Assembly: GCA_947632005.1 (NCBI GenBank)
Contig: CANRNU010000001.1
Location: 47,831 to 111,830, forward strand
Direction: 5' to 3'
Length of the DNA stretch: 64,000 bases
Origin: an uncultured Oscillospiraceae bacterium
GTDB lineage: Bacteria; Bacillota; Clostridia; Oscillospirales; Oscillospiraceae
Each line of letters starts with the position of its first letter. The first letter of the stretch is position 1. The notes under the pieces are model-generated. The model worked only from the letters and a program-made list of their open reading frames with translations, had not been told where the DNA came from and ran no database searches. The translations under genes were made by a program, and so were the position numbers. This document shows positions 25,912 through 33,671 of the stretch, one piece after another.

Positions 25912-26312
25912 CAGCGGCTGTAGCCGGTGATGGTGTAGTCGATCTTCTTATGCCGCCGGCCCATCAGCGTCACGAAGACGACGCCGATCAATACCCCGAC
26001 GCCGCTCACGCCGATGCACCGTTCCTGGGTCAGTCCCAGGAGCGCGCCCAGGCCGTAACCAAGAAACAGCAGGATCACCGGGACCATATAGACCAGCAGC
26101 GTCACCTGCACGATCACGCCGGTCTCGCTCTCCAGCTTGACCTTCTCGCCGGGCTGGGCAAATATCCGGTTCTCCGCCTCCACCAGGATGCGCTTTCCGT
26201 ACACGCACTCCCCGCAGCCGGAGCAGTGCCCGCCGCAGGCGGTCCCCCGCTCCACGGCCACTTCCGCCATGCCCTTGTCCAGAAGCTTCGTTACCGTTCC
26301 GACCTGGGTCAT
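25911..26312 (-). CDS. RseC/MucC family SoxR-reducing-system protein
   Basis: 133 residues: an N-terminal soluble part with a Cys cluster CGGHCSGCGEC, then two membrane helices (VTLLVYMVPVILLFLGYGLGALL and VSGVGVLIGVVFVTLMG). This is the RseC layout; members help reduce SoxR or interact with Rnf complexes, but no rnf gene is in the window. Overlaps cdaR by four bases and touches the DUF5685 gene. Confidence 0.87.
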   Translation of the reverse strand: MTQVGTVTKLLDKGMAEVAVERGTACGGHCSGCGECVYGKRILVEAENRIFAQPGEKVKLESETGVIVQVTLLVYMVPVILLFLGYGLGALLGLTQERCIGVSGVGVLIGVVFVTLMGRRHKKIDYTITGYSR

Positions 26313-27580
26313 TGTTCTTCCTCCTCCAATTGCACGTAGACCGGATATGTCCCCACCGCGCCGGCGCTGGAGAAGCCGTCCACATACACGGTCGTGGGCA
26401 CCCGGGACCGACCGGGGACCGCGTCTGTCAGGTCCGCCACGATGCGGATGTTGTTGGCGGTGATGCGCGGCAGGACGCTGGAAGGCGCCCGGACCGTCAC
26501 CACCTTGTTCACGTCGATGATGCTGGCGTCATAGCCCTCCGGCACATTGACAGCGCTCAGATTCGTCACGATGAACAGGTCGGAGGACAGGCCCACGAAT
26601 TCCAGGCTCACCATGGCGGTGGTCTCCCCCGTCAGGCATTCCACGCCGTTCGGGAGAACAATGTTGTATTCTGTCTCCGGGAACGTCAGATAATCCGCCA
26701 GGTTGATATTTGCCAGCGAAACGCTGTTCAGACCGTCCAGCGTGGCGGCGTCGCCTGCCACAGTGATGGTCTGGGGCTCGATGTGCTTGACAACGTCGGT
26801 CTCCGCCGCGGCGCCGCCGCCGTCGATCAGGGTCACGTCCAGAGCGACCTCCTTGATCGTACTGACCGGCACCGTGACAGAGATGTTCTCCGCGTCCGAC
26901 TGCACGTCCTCAAACTCCAGCTCGTTGTCCTCCGCATCCAGCAGCACATAGCTGCCCACGGCAGAAAAGCTGGAGGAAACGTCGTCCCGGCCCACGGTGA
27001 CCTGCACCTTGGCGATCTGCTCCAGTTCCTCCTCCGGACCGGTAAAGGTCACATTGGCCGGGTCGAAGACCATCTCAGAGCTGTCCACCATGTAGCCGTC
27101 CATCGTGCTGCCGTCAAATATGCCCGTCACCGGCATGCTCACGGTGGACAGCTTGCTGATCTGCATGCCGATGGTGGCAGGAGACTTCGTCCCCTCCCGG
27201 ATGTTGGCTTGGTTCACCGTGGTGGGATAGGTGAGGGTATAGCTCATGGTGCGGTACCCGGCCATGTTGACGTTGGCCAGGTTCACCACTGCCTTCAGAT
27301 CGGCGCTCGTCAGCTGGGCGATATCCCGCCGGGTACCGGTCAGGGTGACGTTCACCGTGGTGGCGTCCTGCTCAGAGACCACCAGGCTCCGGGCGTCCCG
27401 CATCGCGTCCTGACCCAGGAACGTCACCTCTACCCCGTAAAAGGTCTGGGTCCGGGTGGCGCCATAATTCGATGTATAGTATACCCACATGAACAGTGCC
27501 GCACAAAGACTGATCGCCGCCCAGAAAAGGTGGCTGTCAAACAGTCGGCGGATGCCATTCGCTCCAGTCTTATTCTGCAT
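26309..27580 (-). CDS. cdaR: CdaA regulator CdaR (YbbR domains)
   Basis: Membrane-anchored protein that modulates the c-di-AMP synthase CdaA from the outside. 423 residues: an N-terminal membrane segment (FWAAISLCAALFMWVYY, about 19-35) followed by about four YbbR repeats of beta structure (for example VEVTFLGQDAM, DVTLTGTRRDI-like). Overlaps cdaA by 11 bases, and both genes are coupled as in Firmicutes generally; the usual third gene glmM is not next here. Confidence 0.9.
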   Translation of the reverse strand: MQNKTGANGIRRLFDSHLFWAAISLCAALFMWVYYTSNYGATRTQTFYGVEVTFLGQDAMRDARSLVVSEQDATTVNVTLTGTRRDIAQLTSADLKAVVNLANVNMAGYRTMSYTLTYPTTVNQANIREGTKSPATIGMQISKLSTVSMPVTGIFDGSTMDGYMVDSSEMVFDPANVTFTGPEEELEQIAKVQVTVGRDDVSSSFSAVGSYVLLDAEDNELEFEDVQSDAENISVTVPVSTIKEVALDVTLIDGGGAAAETDVVKHIEPQTITVAGDAATLDGLNSVSLANINLADYLTFPETEYNIVLPNGVECLTGETTAMVSLEFVGLSSDLFIVTNLSAVNVPEGYDASIIDVNKVVTVRAPSSVLPRITANNIRIVADLTDAVPGRSRVPTTVYVDGFSSAGAVGTYPVYVQLEEEEQ

Positions 27581-28433
27581 CGTTGCTCCCCTTCGTGCGG
27601 CTCAGCCATCCGCGCAGTCCTTTGCTTTCCGTATCCTCTTTCGGCAGCAGCTCCCGGCGCAGCAGATCCTCAAAGGTGTCCTGGCTCAGGTGCCGCTTCA
27701 AAAGTCCGTCCTCCGCCACGCTGATGCCGCCGGTCTCCTCCGAGACGATGACCACCACCGCGTCGGAACGCTCGCTCATGCCGATGCCGGCCCGGTGGCG
27801 CATGCCCAGGTCCCGGCTCAGGTTGGCGTTCTCGCTCAGGGGCAGCATGCAGCCGGCCGCCGCGATGCGTCCCTCCTTTACGATCACCGCGCCGTCGTGG
27901 AGCGGTGATTTGTCATAGAAGAGGTTCTTCAGCAGCTCCGCCGATACCAGCGCGTCCACCTGGGTACCGGAAGCCAGGGCCTCATTGAGCCGGTTGTTCC
28001 GCTCGAACACGATCAGCGCACCGGTCCGGCTCTTGGCCATATCCTCGCAGGCGTAGACGGTCTGCCGGATGACGCGCTCCAGCGTCTGCCCGCCCACGTT
28101 TCGGCCAAACAGGGAAAACAGCCTGTAGGACCCCACGCGCTCCAGCACCCGGCGTATCTCCGGCTGGAACAGCACGATCACCGCCAGAACGCCGATCTCG
28201 AACACTTGCCGGAGGATGAAGCTGGTGAGCGTCAGATTCAGGATGCTGGACAGCCACAGCGCCACCAGCAGCAGCAATATGCCCTGGGCGACCCGCATGG
28301 AGTTGGTCCGGCGGATGAAGGAGATGGCCGCGTATACCGCCACCGCCACCAGCAGCACGTCCACGATGTCGGCAAAACTCATGGACAGGATCAGCCGCAG
28401 GTTATCGGTCATGTCACTTAAAAAATTGCTCAT
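27570..28433 (-). CDS. cdaA: Diadenylate cyclase CdaA
   Basis: Makes c-di-AMP from two ATP at the membrane. 287 residues from ATG 28433: three membrane segments (about 21-41, 47-66, 74-90), a short coiled region, and the DAC domain with the catalytic DGA (180-182, SPLHDGAVIV) and RHR (212-214, MRHRAGIGMSE). The start is not decisive: an in-frame GTG lies 39 bases upstream; the ATG matches the usual N-terminus. A good promoter precedes it. Confidence 0.94.
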   Translation of the reverse strand: MSNFLSDMTDNLRLILSMSFADIVDVLLVAVAVYAAISFIRRTNSMRVAQGILLLLVALWLSSILNLTLTSFILRQVFEIGVLAVIVLFQPEIRRVLERVGSYRLFSLFGRNVGGQTLERVIRQTVYACEDMAKSRTGALIVFERNNRLNEALASGTQVDALVSAELLKNLFYDKSPLHDGAVIVKEGRIAAAGCMLPLSENANLSRDLGMRHRAGIGMSERSDAVVVIVSEETGGISVAEDGLLKRHLSQDTFEDLLRRELLPKEDTESKGLRGWLSRTKGSNDAE

Positions 28434-28490
28434 ACGATCAGCACCATTCCACGCTCCAGTTCTTGCACGCACACTCTACGTCAACTTTGT

Positions 28491-28519
28491 ATTATATAAC
28501 AAAATCCTGCTGTTGGCAA
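28491..28519 (-). promoter_or_regulatory. Sigma-A promoter for cdaA-cdaR operon
   Basis: On the minus strand TTGCCA, 17 bases, TATAAT. Predicted transcript start near 28484, about 50 bases before the cdaA ATG. The downstream genes rseC-like, DUF5685, dnaJ-like may also be transcribed from here. Confidence 0.75.
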
Positions 28520-28554
28520 CATAATTTCTGCCAAACTGTCTGCCCTTCCCGGGA

Positions 28555-28592
28555 GAAAAAACCAGCGCCGTGACGGTCCCGTCTCACGGCGC
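28555..28592 (-). terminator. Terminator after the cysteine desulfurase gene
   Basis: On the minus strand GCGCCGTGA (complement of 28584-28592) pairs with TCACGGCGC (complement of 28565-28573), then TGGTTTTTT. It ends the desulfurase transcript just before the cdaA promoter. Confidence 0.85.
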
Positions 28593-28599
28593 CGGGCCA

Positions 28600-29718
28600 T
28601 CAGCCGAGCAAGTCCAACACCGCCTCCGCCGCCGCTGTGACCTCCCGCGCCGTATTGAAGGGAGAAAAGCTGAAGCGCACCGTCCCCGCCTCCAGGGTCC
28701 CCGCCGTCTCATGGGCCAGGGGCGCGCAGTGCAGCCCTGCCCGGACCGCTATCCCCCGCTCTCCCAGCCAGGCCGCAGCCTCCTCGCAGTCCAGGCCCTC
28801 CACCTGGACCGACAGCACTCCCGTCTGCAGCGCCGGGTCCGGCGCGCGAAACAGCCGTACGCGCCCGTCCCCGGACAGTCGCTCCGAAAAGACGGACAGC
28901 ATCTCCCGCTCATGAGCCAGGGCCCAGTGGATGGTGTGCCTTTGCAGCCACCGCACCCCGGCCAGCAGCCCCGCGATGCCCGGCACGTTATGGGTGCCCG
29001 GCTCCAGCCGGTCCGGCAGATACGCCGGCATGGCCGCCTCCTGGCTCTGAGAGCCGGTGCCGCCATAGAGAAGCGGCGCCACGTTCCCGTCCCGGCACAG
29101 CAGCACGCCGGTGCCCTGTGGCCCCAGCAGTCCCTTATGGCCGGGCATGGCCGCGAAGGCACAGCCCAGCCCGTCAAAGTCCAGCCCCACCGTCCCCGCG
29201 CCCTGGGACGCGTCCACGATCAGCGGCACGCCCGCCTCCCGGCAGAGGGCCGCGATGTCCTCCAGGGGCAGGATATAGCCAAAGACATTGGACACCTGGG
29301 TACACACCGCGGCTTTCGCCCCCGGCAGCAGCCGTTTGAACTGACGGACCATCTTCTCCGGCTCGAACAGGTCCGCGCGCGCCGTCCGGACCTCCGCGCC
29401 GAGCCCCACGAGAGGCCGCCAGACGGCGTTGTGCTCATACCCGGAGATCACCACCGGGTCTCCGGGCCCCACCAGGCTCCGGATGGCGGCGTTCAGCCCG
29501 TGGGTGGCGCTGGAGGTGAACACGACCCGCTCCGGGTCCTTTACGCAAAACAGGTCTGCCAGCGCCATGCGGCAGTCCAGCACCGTGTCCGCCGCCAGCA
29601 TGGCGCTTTCATAGCAGCCCCGCCCGGGGCTGGACATCGTCTCCATGGCCTCGCGCACCGCATAGAGCACCGCGGCAGGTTTCTGAAAGGATGTGGCCGC
29701 ACTGTCAAGATAGATCAT
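28600..29718 (-). CDS. Cysteine desulfurase family protein (class V aminotransferase fold)
   Basis: 372 residues, PLP enzyme. MIYLDSAATSFQKP at the start, HGLNAAIRSL, the PLP-binding Asp/Gln VDASQGAG, the Schiff-base Lys in MPGHKGLLGPQG, and the catalytic-loop Cys in RAGLHCAPLAH. This is the subgroup next to DUF3343 proteins, thought to supply sulfur or selenium, rather than the main IscS/NifS of iron-sulfur assembly. ATG 29718 has GGAGGGA upstream and overlaps the DUF3343 stop by four bases. Confidence 0.88.
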   Translation of the reverse strand: MIYLDSAATSFQKPAAVLYAVREAMETMSSPGRGCYESAMLAADTVLDCRMALADLFCVKDPERVVFTSSATHGLNAAIRSLVGPGDPVVISGYEHNAVWRPLVGLGAEVRTARADLFEPEKMVRQFKRLLPGAKAAVCTQVSNVFGYILPLEDIAALCREAGVPLIVDASQGAGTVGLDFDGLGCAFAAMPGHKGLLGPQGTGVLLCRDGNVAPLLYGGTGSQSQEAAMPAYLPDRLEPGTHNVPGIAGLLAGVRWLQRHTIHWALAHEREMLSVFSERLSGDGRVRLFRAPDPALQTGVLSVQVEGLDCEEAAAWLGERGIAVRAGLHCAPLAHETAGTLEAGTVRFSFSPFNTAREVTAAAEAVLDLLG

Positions 29719-29963
29719 TCCAGTCCCTCCAGCGTCCCGTCGGGATGGCGCAGCAGCACCCGCTCCGGTCTCAGCCCCGCGCCGGTCAGGATGGTCATGG
29801 CCCATTCCCTGTGCCGGGCAGGCACGGTCACGCAGTAGGCGCAGCCCTTCACGGCAGCCGCCTTCGGCACACGGGAGACTGTCCCCGTAATGCCCGCCCG
29901 CTCCAGCACCCGCGACGCCCGCTGGGCATAGGTCAGGCTTCGGAATGTCAGTAAATAGTGCAT
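29715..29963 (-). CDS. DUF3343 putative Se/S carrier-like protein
   Basis: 82 residues. Starts MHYLLTFRSLTYAQRASRVL, with KGCAYCVTVP giving two Cys three apart that could carry a persulfide or selenide. Coupled by overlap to a desulfurase gene, which supports a sulfur or selenium relay. Its Shine-Dalgarno GGGAGGT lies inside a hairpin stem (see the regulatory entry). Biochemical function unproven in the family. Confidence 0.82.
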   Translation of the reverse strand: MHYLLTFRSLTYAQRASRVLERAGITGTVSRVPKAAAVKGCAYCVTVPARHREWAMTILTGAGLRPERVLLRHPDGTLEGLE

Positions 29964-30008
29964 AAAAAGACCTCCCGCTGTGGTTACGGACCATTGTATG
30001 CGGGAGGT
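29964..30008 (-). promoter_or_regulatory. Hairpin holding the DUF3343 ribosome binding site
   Basis: On the minus strand ACCTCCCGC pairs with GCGGGAGGT over a 21-base loop that itself can form GGT/ACC, then CTTTTT and the ATG. It looks like an ispF terminator. Its 3' arm is the only Shine-Dalgarno (GGGAGGT, six bases from the ATG). Confidence 0.65.
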
Positions 30009-30019
30009 GTTTTATTTGG

Positions 30020-30493
30020 TCAATGGGCTGTCAGCAGGACCACCGCATGGGCGCTGATGCCATCGCCGGCGCCGGTGAAGCCCATCTTCTCCTCCGTGGT
30101 AGCCTTCACGCTGACGGCGGACACGTCCACCCCCAGGTCGGCGGCGATGTTCCGGCGCATCGCGTCCAGATAGGGCGCCAGCTTGGGCCGCTGGGCGATG
30201 ACGGTCACGTCACAGTTGCCCACGATGTACCCCGCCTCCGCCGCGGCCTTTGCGCAGGCCCGGAGGATGACCCGGCTGTCGATGCCCTCCGTAGCCGGGT
30301 CGCTGTCGGGGAACAGGTGCCCGATGTCCCCCAGCGCCGCCGCGCCCAATATGGCGTCGGAGAGCGCGTGCAGCAGTACGTCCGCGTCCGAGTGGCCCAG
30401 AAGGCCCCTTTCAAAGGGTATCTCTACCCCGCCCAAAACGAGCTTTCTTCCCGCCGTCAGCCGGTGGGCGTCATATCCGTGTCCGATCCTCAT
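30020..30493 (-). CDS. ispF: 2-C-methyl-D-erythritol 2,4-cyclodiphosphate synthase
   Basis: MEP-pathway enzyme that makes the cyclic diphosphate precursor of isoprenoids. 157 residues. [12 protein letters not shown] (metal Asp and His), [30 protein letters not shown], and [15 protein letters not shown] are all present. ATG overlaps the ispD stop by four bases. Full length. Confidence 0.96.
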   Translation of the reverse strand: MRIGHGYDAHRLTAGRKLVLGGVEIPFERGLLGHSDADVLLHALSDAILGAAALGDIGHLFPDSDPATEGIDSRVILRACAKAAAEAGYIVGNCDVTVIAQRPKLAPYLDAMRRNIAADLGVDVSAVSVKATTEEKMGFTGAGDGISAHAVVLLTAH

Positions 30494-31212
30494 ATCTTTT
30501 TTCTCTCCTCCAGGATGAGCTCCGCGAACCGCAGGTCCAGGGGCGTGGTGATCTTGATGTTCTCCTCGCTGCCACGGGAAAGCGTGATACGCCCGCCGAT
30601 GCGCTCCACCGCCAGGCAGTCGTCGGTGACATCCGGGGCGTTCTCCACCGCGTCCGTGAGGGCAGCCCGGATGATATCTGCCTGAAAGCACTGGGGCGTC
30701 TGGGCGGCAAAGAGCGCCGCCCGGTCCGGGGTATAGGTCACAACGCCCTCGGCAGCCACCTTCACTGTGTCCCGGACCGGCACCGCCGGCAGGGCAGCCG
30801 TGTGGCGGTAGGCGGTCCACAGGGCGTCTGTGATGACCTGTTCCGTCACCAGGGGCCGGGCCCCGTCGTGGATGGCGATGAGTTCCGCTTCCGGCGGCAC
30901 GGCCAGCACCCCGGCCAGGCAGGACCGGGTCCTGGTGTCTCCGCCGGGGACCACCGCGGTGAGTTTTTTTATGCCGTACTCCCGTCCCAGGTCCCGCACA
31001 CGCTCCACCATCTCCGCCCGGGCGGCCACCACGACCGCGCGGACGGCTCCCGCGCGCTCAAAGGCCAGCATGGAACGGACCAGCACCGGCACCCCGTCCA
31101 GGTCCGCCATCAGCTTGTCTCCGCCGAACCGGCTGCCGGAGCCCCCCGCCACGATCACCGCCGCGGCATAGGGCAGGCGTCCTTGTTTCAATTTGTCTGC
31201 TATCACACCCAT
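30490..31212 (-). CDS. ispD: 2-C-methyl-D-erythritol 4-phosphate cytidylyltransferase
   Basis: Preceding MEP-pathway step, transferring CMP to MEP. 240 residues with [17 protein letters not shown] (Gly-rich CTP loop and Lys), IHDGARPLV and AQTPQCFQ. I chose ATG 31212 (MGVIADKL) because AGAGG lies six bases upstream; an ATG 15 bases earlier has its GGGAG only two bases away. ispD is usually before ispF, as here. Confidence 0.93.
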   Translation of the reverse strand: MGVIADKLKQGRLPYAAAVIVAGGSGSRFGGDKLMADLDGVPVLVRSMLAFERAGAVRAVVVAARAEMVERVRDLGREYGIKKLTAVVPGGDTRTRSCLAGVLAVPPEAELIAIHDGARPLVTEQVITDALWTAYRHTAALPAVPVRDTVKVAAEGVVTYTPDRAALFAAQTPQCFQADIIRAALTDAVENAPDVTDDCLAVERIGGRITLSRGSEENIKITTPLDLRFAELILEERKKI

Positions 31213-31253
31213 GAACGACCTCTTCATATCTCCCGGTTTTGTCCCATATAGTG

Positions 31254-31282
31254 ATTATACCCGCTTCGGGGATTCTGCGCAA
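31254..31282 (-). promoter_or_regulatory. Sigma-A promoter for ispD-ispF
   Basis: On the minus strand TTGCGC, 17 bases, TATAAT. About 35 bases between the -10 and the ispD start. Faces the divergent SpoVB-like gene. Confidence 0.65.
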
Positions 31283-31300
31283 GTCATGGGAGGGATACAT

Positions 31301-32803
31301 TTGCTGCGGGACAGAACTTTGGCCTTCAACACAGCGCTCCTCACCGTCTCGGGGCTGGCCATGCGCTTTGTGGGCATGATCTGGCAGGTCTGGCTGGCGG
31401 GCCGCATCGGCCAGGCGGGCATCGGCCTGTTCCAGCTGGTGATGAGCGTGAACGCCCTGGCCGTGACGGTGGCCATGTCCGGCAGCCGCTATGCCGTGAC
31501 CCGGCTGGTGAGCGAAGAGCGTGGTCTTGGCCGGCCCCACGGCGCGGCCCAGGCGCTGGGAAACTGTATGCTGTACGGCCTGTTCTTCGGCCTTGCGGCC
31601 GGGTTCATCCTCATGCTGGCAGCAGAACCCCTGGGCTTTCTCTGGCTGGAGGACGCCCGGACCGTCCGCCCGCTTTTTCTGTTGGCCCTCACCATGCCTC
31701 TGACCGGCATCGACTCCGTGCTGCACGGCTACTTTACCGCCGTGGGCCGGGTGTGGAAAAGCGTGGCCGTCTCCCTGGTCCAGCAGCTCGTCACCATTGG
31801 CGTCACCGCGCTTTTGCTGGTGTCCGGGCCTGCCAACAACCTGGAGCACGCCGTGGCGGTCATCACCGCCGGCTCCCTGGTCGGGGAGAGCTTTGGGGTG
31901 TCGGCGCTGGCGCTGGCGTATGTCACCGACAAAAAAAGCCACGGCATCTGCCGGGACAGGTCCGCTCCGCCCCTGCCCGGCATGACCGGCAGGCTGCTGC
32001 GCATCGCCCTGCCCCTGGCCGCGGCCTCCTATGCCCGCAGCGGCCTTTCCACCCTGCAGCACCTGCTGGTGCCCCGGGGACTGCGGGCGTCGGGCCTCTC
32101 GGCCCAGTCGGCCCTGGCCGGCTATGGCGTCATCCAGGGGATGGCTCTGCCCGTGGTCCTGTTCCCCTCCTGTCTGATGATGGCCGTGGCGGAGCTCATC
32201 GTGCCCAAGCTCACCGAGCGGCAGATGCAGGGCCGCACGGACAGCATCCGCCGGGTGACGGAGGACGTGCTGTGGAAAAGTCTGCTGTTCTGTTCCATCA
32301 CCGCGGCGCTCCTGCTGTGTCTTGGGGACAGCCTGGGGCTAGCGCTCTATAACTCCCGGGAGGCCGGACACTATATCCAGATCTTCTCTCTCATCGTGCC
32401 GGTGATGTACATGGATATGGCCACAGACGGGTGTCTGAAGGGCCTGGGCGAGATGATGTTCTGCATGTTCGTGAACATCGCAGACGTGGGACTGTCGGCG
32501 CTGATGGTGTGGCTGCTGCTGCCGGAGCGGGGGCTGAATGCCTATATCTTCGTCATCTGCTTCACGGAGGCATTCAATTTCCTGCTCAGCATGGGACGGC
32601 TCCGGAAGGTATCGGGCTTTTCCGTCCCGTGGGGGCAGGTGGGCAGGACACTCCTGTGCGCCCTTCTGTGCGGGGCGGCGGCCCGTTTTCTGGGCATCCT
32701 CACCGGCGCCGAGAACAGTGTGACCGCCCTGGCCGCATCCATAACGGCAGGGCTGGGGCTGTACTGCCTGGCCATGCGGGAGCATTTGACCCTATCCCTT
32801 TGA
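31301..32803 (+). CDS. SpoVB-like polysaccharide/lipid flippase (MOP superfamily)
   Basis: About 500 residues and 12-14 membrane helices. The start RTLAFNTALLTVSGLAMRF and WLAGRIGQAGIGLFQLV match the SpoVB/MurJ-like branch of MOP exporters, which flip lipid-linked sugars; SpoVB is needed for spore cortex in Bacillus. Which lipid it moves cannot be read. The best start is TTG 31301: GGGAGG is seven bases upstream; an ATG 15 bases earlier has no good site. Divergent from ispD, and upstream of the CoaX-like gene. Confidence 0.85.
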   Translation: MLRDRTLAFNTALLTVSGLAMRFVGMIWQVWLAGRIGQAGIGLFQLVMSVNALAVTVAMSGSRYAVTRLVSEERGLGRPHGAAQALGNCMLYGLFFGLAAGFILMLAAEPLGFLWLEDARTVRPLFLLALTMPLTGIDSVLHGYFTAVGRVWKSVAVSLVQQLVTIGVTALLLVSGPANNLEHAVAVITAGSLVGESFGVSALALAYVTDKKSHGICRDRSAPPLPGMTGRLLRIALPLAAASYARSGLSTLQHLLVPRGLRASGLSAQSALAGYGVIQGMALPVVLFPSCLMMAVAELIVPKLTERQMQGRTDSIRRVTEDVLWKSLLFCSITAALLLCLGDSLGLALYNSREAGHYIQIFSLIVPVMYMDMATDGCLKGLGEMMFCMFVNIADVGLSALMVWLLLPERGLNAYIFVICFTEAFNFLLSMGRLRKVSGFSVPWGQVGRTLLCALLCGAAARFLGILTGAENSVTALAASITAGLGLYCLAMREHLTLSL

Positions 32804-32828
32804 CAGCGGCGGGAGAATCTGGTAAGCT
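32800..32828 (+). promoter_or_regulatory. Possible sigma-A promoter for the CoaX-like gene
   Basis: TTGACA (overlapping the upstream stop codon), 17 bases, TAAGCT. Twenty-one bases between the -10 and the ATG at 32850. The -10 is poor, so moderate confidence. Confidence 0.45.
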
Positions 32829-32849
32829 AGGGGCAGGAAGTGATGAAAC

Positions 32850-33626
32850 ATGCTTTTGACCGTAGACCTGTCCAACTCCCATATCACCCTGGCAGGCGTG
32901 GAGAACGGCAATATCCTGGTCTCTCTTCAGCTGGCCACCGTCAAGACCCGCACGGCGGATGAGTACGCGGCGCTGATGGGTCTGCTGCTGGAGCACAGCG
33001 GCGTGGACTGCGGCACCCTGGAGGGATGCATCCTCTCCTCCGTGGTACCGGAACTGACGCTCATCCTGCGGCAGGGACTGGAGACGCTGACCGGCATCGC
33101 GCCCATGGTGGTGGGGCCCGGGGTGAAGACCGGCCTCAACATCCGCCTGGACGACCCCTCCGAGCTGGGGAGCGATTTCGTGGCAGCCGCTGTGGCGGCC
33201 CAGGACCGCTATCCCCTGCCGGTCATCACCGTGGACATGGACACCGCCATCGGCATCGGCGTCACCGACGCCGGCGGGCGATATATCGGCGGCGTCATCG
33301 CCCCGGGCATCATGGTCTCCACCGCCGCCCTCACCAGCCGGGCCTCCCTCCTGCACAACGTCATCCCCCAGGCCCCCAGCCACATCATCTGCAAAAATAC
33401 CGACGAGAGCATGCGCTCCGGAATCATCTACGGCGCCGCGGCCATGCTGGACGGCCTGCTGGCCGGGATGGAAGAGGAACTGGGCCAGACAGCCGCCGTC
33501 GTTTCCACCGGCGTCTGGGCGGAGGCCGTCGTTCCCCACTGCAGGCGGAAGGATATCCACATCGACCGGGATCTGATCCCCCGGGGGCTGTGGCTCATCT
33601 GGAAGAAAAATCAAAAACGGCAGTAA
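32850..33626 (+). CDS. Type III pantothenate kinase homologue with altered active-site motifs
   Basis: 258 residues with the ASKHA fold of CoaX: TRTADEYAALMGLLL, SSVVPELT, VVGPGVKTGLNIR, GGVIAPGIMVS and NTDESMRSGIIYG all match. But key positions differ: the phosphate loop reads DLSNS instead of DxGNT, the catalytic GADR reads GSDF, and the second phosphate loop reads DMDTA instead of DxGTA. It may still be CoaX with shifted chemistry or may have another substrate or a regulatory role. Annotation pipelines would call it CoaX. Followed by a strong terminator. Confidence 0.8.
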   Translation: MLLTVDLSNSHITLAGVENGNILVSLQLATVKTRTADEYAALMGLLLEHSGVDCGTLEGCILSSVVPELTLILRQGLETLTGIAPMVVGPGVKTGLNIRLDDPSELGSDFVAAAVAAQDRYPLPVITVDMDTAIGIGVTDAGGRYIGGVIAPGIMVSTAALTSRASLLHNVIPQAPSHIICKNTDESMRSGIIYGAAAMLDGLLAGMEEELGQTAAVVSTGVWAEAVVPHCRRKDIHIDRDLIPRGLWLIWKKNQKRQ

Positions 33627-33635
33627 AATTAAAAG

Positions 33636-33671
33636 CCGATGGACCGGTGCCTCCGGTCCATCGGTCTTTTT
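33636..33671. terminator. Bidirectional terminator between CoaX-like gene and surface protein
   Basis: CCGATGGACCGG (33636-33647) pairs with CCGGTCCATCGG (33653-33664). Plus-strand tail TCTTTTT; minus-strand tail CTTTTAATTTT. Ends both convergent genes. Confidence 0.9.
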
